From contig DIAL01000113.1 in assembly GCA_002414705.1 (NCBI GenBank), positions 1-17,060 on the forward strand: a stretch of DNA of 17,060 nucleotides. The letters are read 5' to 3'. Numbering within the stretch: the stretch's first letter is position 1; the number at the start of each line of letters is the position of its first letter. Shown piece after piece: positions 15,696-17,060 of the stretch. The notes beneath the pieces are model-generated. The model worked only from the letters and a program-made list of their open reading frames with translations. It was not told the origin of the DNA and made no database searches. This DNA comes from Flavobacteriaceae bacterium UBA5079. GTDB lineage: Bacteria > Bacteroidota > Bacteroidia > Flavobacteriales > Flavobacteriaceae. The position numbers were made by a program, and so were the translations under genes.

Positions 15696-16175
15696 TTAAA
15701 ACAAGGTTTGTTGTTTATACGGACTTTCATGTTCCAATAACCATTTTTTTCTATACAAGCCACCAGCATAACCGGTTAAGCTACCATCAGAACCAATAAC
15801 ACGATGGCACGGAACCACAATCCAAAGTGGGTTTTTACCATTGGCATTTGCAACGGCACGAATAGCCTTAACATCACCTAATTTTCTGGAAAGTTCCAAA
15901 TAAGAAACTGTTTTACCATAAGGGATTTTACTTAAAGCATCCCATACGGATTTTTGAAAAATAGTGCCTTCTGGGTTTAATGTTAAATCAAATCGTTGTC
16001 GGTTACTTTCAAAATATTCGTTGAGTTGGTACACGCAATCTTGAAGGGATTCGGGAATAATATCCGTGAGCTTTTCTTCAGAATTTAAAACGATAATAGA
16101 TGAAATTCCATCAGTATCACCCGTAATTTGAGTGAATCCTAAAGGTGAATTTATAATACATGTTTCTGTTTCCAT
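15696..16175 (-). CDS. ogt: Methylated-DNA--[protein]-cysteine S-methyltransferase
   Basis: A suicide DNA-repair protein that takes the methyl (or larger alkyl) group from O6-alkylguanine onto its own cysteine. The active-site motif PCHRVI is at 122-127 with acceptor C123. The preceding R-A-V-A-N-A-N-G-K-N-P (106-116) carries the arginine finger (R106), and TGYAGGLYRKKWLLEHE follows, as is typical of the C-terminal ATase domain. The 159-residue length matches Ogt-type single-function enzymes, and there is no AraC/Ada regulatory part. Its ATG overlaps the stop codon of the upstream CNNM/CBS gene by one base (TAATG on the minus strand), so translation is probably coupled. The symbol reflects the family; whether it is the Ogt or another MGMT subtype is not resolved. 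Confidence 0.94.
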   Translation of the reverse strand: METETCIINSPLGFTQITGDTDGISSIIVLNSEEKLTDIIPESLQDCVYQLNEYFESNRQRFDLTLNPEGTIFQKSVWDALSKIPYGKTVSYLELSRKLGDVKAIRAVANANGKNPLWIVVPCHRVIGSDGSLTGYAGGLYRKKWLLEHESPYKQQTLF

Positions 16176-17060
16176 TAGTAATTTAAATCCTCATCTTCAG
16201 AATCTTCATTTTGAATTAAACCGAGTCTTTTAGCGCGTGCTTCCCAACCACGTCTAGCTAAAACTTGTAAATCTGGAACGTCATCGCTTTCATCCATAAT
16301 TTCCAAACCAAGAAGCGTTTCTATAACATCTTCCATGGTTACTAAACCACTTACCGATCCATATTCGTCAACGACTAAGGCCATATGGTTTTTACTTTCA
16401 ACTAATTGTTCAAATAGACTTGGAATGGGTACGTTTCGATTAATAATAATAATCGGTCTTTTAATTTCTGTGAGTAGTTTATCGCCATTTCCAAATGCCA
16501 TTTCTTTGAATACTTCGTCTTTTAAAACCAAACCTGTTATATTATCCGACTTTTTAGTGTAAACAGGAATTCGTGAAAATTTGGTATTGGCATTTTTTTT
16601 AAAAAAATCTTCTATAGTTTGATTTTCGTTTTCTAAAGACATAACTGTTCTAGGTGTCATGACATCTTTTGCCATAACCTCTTTAAACGTTAACATGTTT
16701 CTAATAACCTTGCTTTCAGATTCATGAAAAACGCCTTCTTCTTCTGCTAAATTAGTCATAGCATGAAAATCTTCTCGACTTAAAACGCTACCATGTGGAC
16801 TACCACCTATGAGTTTTGTTGTTAGGCGAAGTAGCCATAAAATTCCTGAATATTTCAACGGAAAAATTAATATATTTAATGCTGTTGCCGTAAAACCTGC
16901 TAATGATTTCCAATAAGAAGCTCCAATAGTTTTTGGGATAATTTCAGAAACAATAAGAATAAGCAAAGTCATAATTGCCGATACAATACCGACGGTATTG
17001 ATACCAAAAACTTCAATTTTAAAGGGTAATTTTTCAGCTTCAATTCCGACCATCATGGCC
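16175..17060 (-). CDS. CNNM/CBS-domain membrane protein (hemolysin-family, CorC-like), 5' end missing
   Basis: A partial gene running off the right edge of the window. The visible frame continues upstream (GCC before the two ATG codons at 17051-17056), and the start of the CNNM transmembrane domain is missing, so the ATG pair is probably internal. Numbering from the first of those Met codons, residues about 18-85 carry hydrophobic membrane segments with the family motif SEIIPKTIG (37-45). Two CBS domains follow (about 132-185, starting VMTPR, and 205-255, with VVDEYGSVSGLVTMEDVIE). The protein ends soon after with an acidic tail and has no C-terminal CorC/HlyC transporter-associated domain. 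CNNM proteins are implicated in magnesium or other divalent-cation efflux; the name hemolysin is historical. It is coupled to the downstream methyltransferase by a TAATG overlap. Confidence 0.9.
   Translation of the reverse strand, partial: AMMVGIEAEKLPFKIEVFGINTVGIVSAIMTLLILIVSEIIPKTIGASYWKSLAGFTATALNILIFPLKYSGILWLLRLTTKLIGGSPHGSVLSREDFHAMTNLAEEEGVFHESESKVIRNMLTFKEVMAKDVMTPRTVMSLENENQTIEDFFKKNANTKFSRIPVYTKKSDNITGLVLKDEVFKEMAFGNGDKLLTEIKRPIIIINRNVPIPSLFEQLVESKNHMALVVDEYGSVSGLVTMEDVIETLLGLEIMDESDDVPDLQVLARRGWEARAKRLGLIQNEDSEDEDLNY

Noticed and set aside
16335..16562. A 75-codon plus-strand frame opposite the CNNM/CBS gene
   Set aside because: It is antisense to the two CBS domains, which are well supported, and shows no protein features of its own.

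Overview
The window looks like a chromosomal segment from a marine or aquatic member of the Flavobacteriaceae (Bacteroidota). The evidence is low G+C throughout, two GLPGLI-family secreted proteins, an outer-membrane TonB-receptor-like protein with an N-terminal carboxypeptidase-regulatory-like domain, a secreted metalloprotease ending in a type IX secretion (T9SS) sorting domain, and the lack of clear Shine-Dalgarno sequences. The species cannot be determined from the sequence alone.

Layout, left to right. (1) 1-4652, plus strand: a small secreted protein of unknown function, a strong hairpin terminator that ends only a few bases before the next start codon, then a tightly overlapping trio of two GLPGLI paralogues and an 891-residue TonB-receptor-like barrel, closed by a terminator. 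(2) 4684-6593, plus strand: the two subunits of a 3-oxoacid CoA-transferase (scoA, scoB), split by a roughly 390-base cassette. The cassette carries a four-helix-bundle (IVS/S23-type) gene bounded by near-perfect inverted repeats, and a terminator follows scoB. (3) 6594-6948: a gene-free AT-rich stretch with a short dispersed repeat. (4) 6949-8655, minus strand: an orphan two-ATPase ABC protein of the oligopeptide/dipeptide class, whose own terminator hairpin overlaps its stop codon. (5) 8821-13196, plus strand: a 1439-residue multidomain secreted metalloprotease plus terminator. (6) 13298-17060, minus strand: a housekeeping-type cluster read right to left. It holds a partial CNNM/CBS membrane protein, a methylated-DNA-protein cysteine methyltransferase coupled to it by a TAATG overlap, a membrane-anchored serine hydrolase, a PolB-like 3'-5' exonuclease and a DUF2750 protein.

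Two places merit most attention. The first is the inverted-repeat-bounded four-helix-bundle cassette sitting exactly between scoA and scoB. In RNA its ends can pair into a stem of about 20 base pairs that takes in the start and stop codons of its gene. This resembles the architecture of the 23S rRNA intervening sequences where the protein family was first seen, but here it lies in a protein-coding operon. The second is the GLPGLI-GLPGLI-receptor operon. It appears to be reachable only by reading through a hairpin terminator with an alternative pairing register, and the same codons (the Y-E-W-E tail of each GLPGLI protein) supply the next gene's start codon at both junctions.
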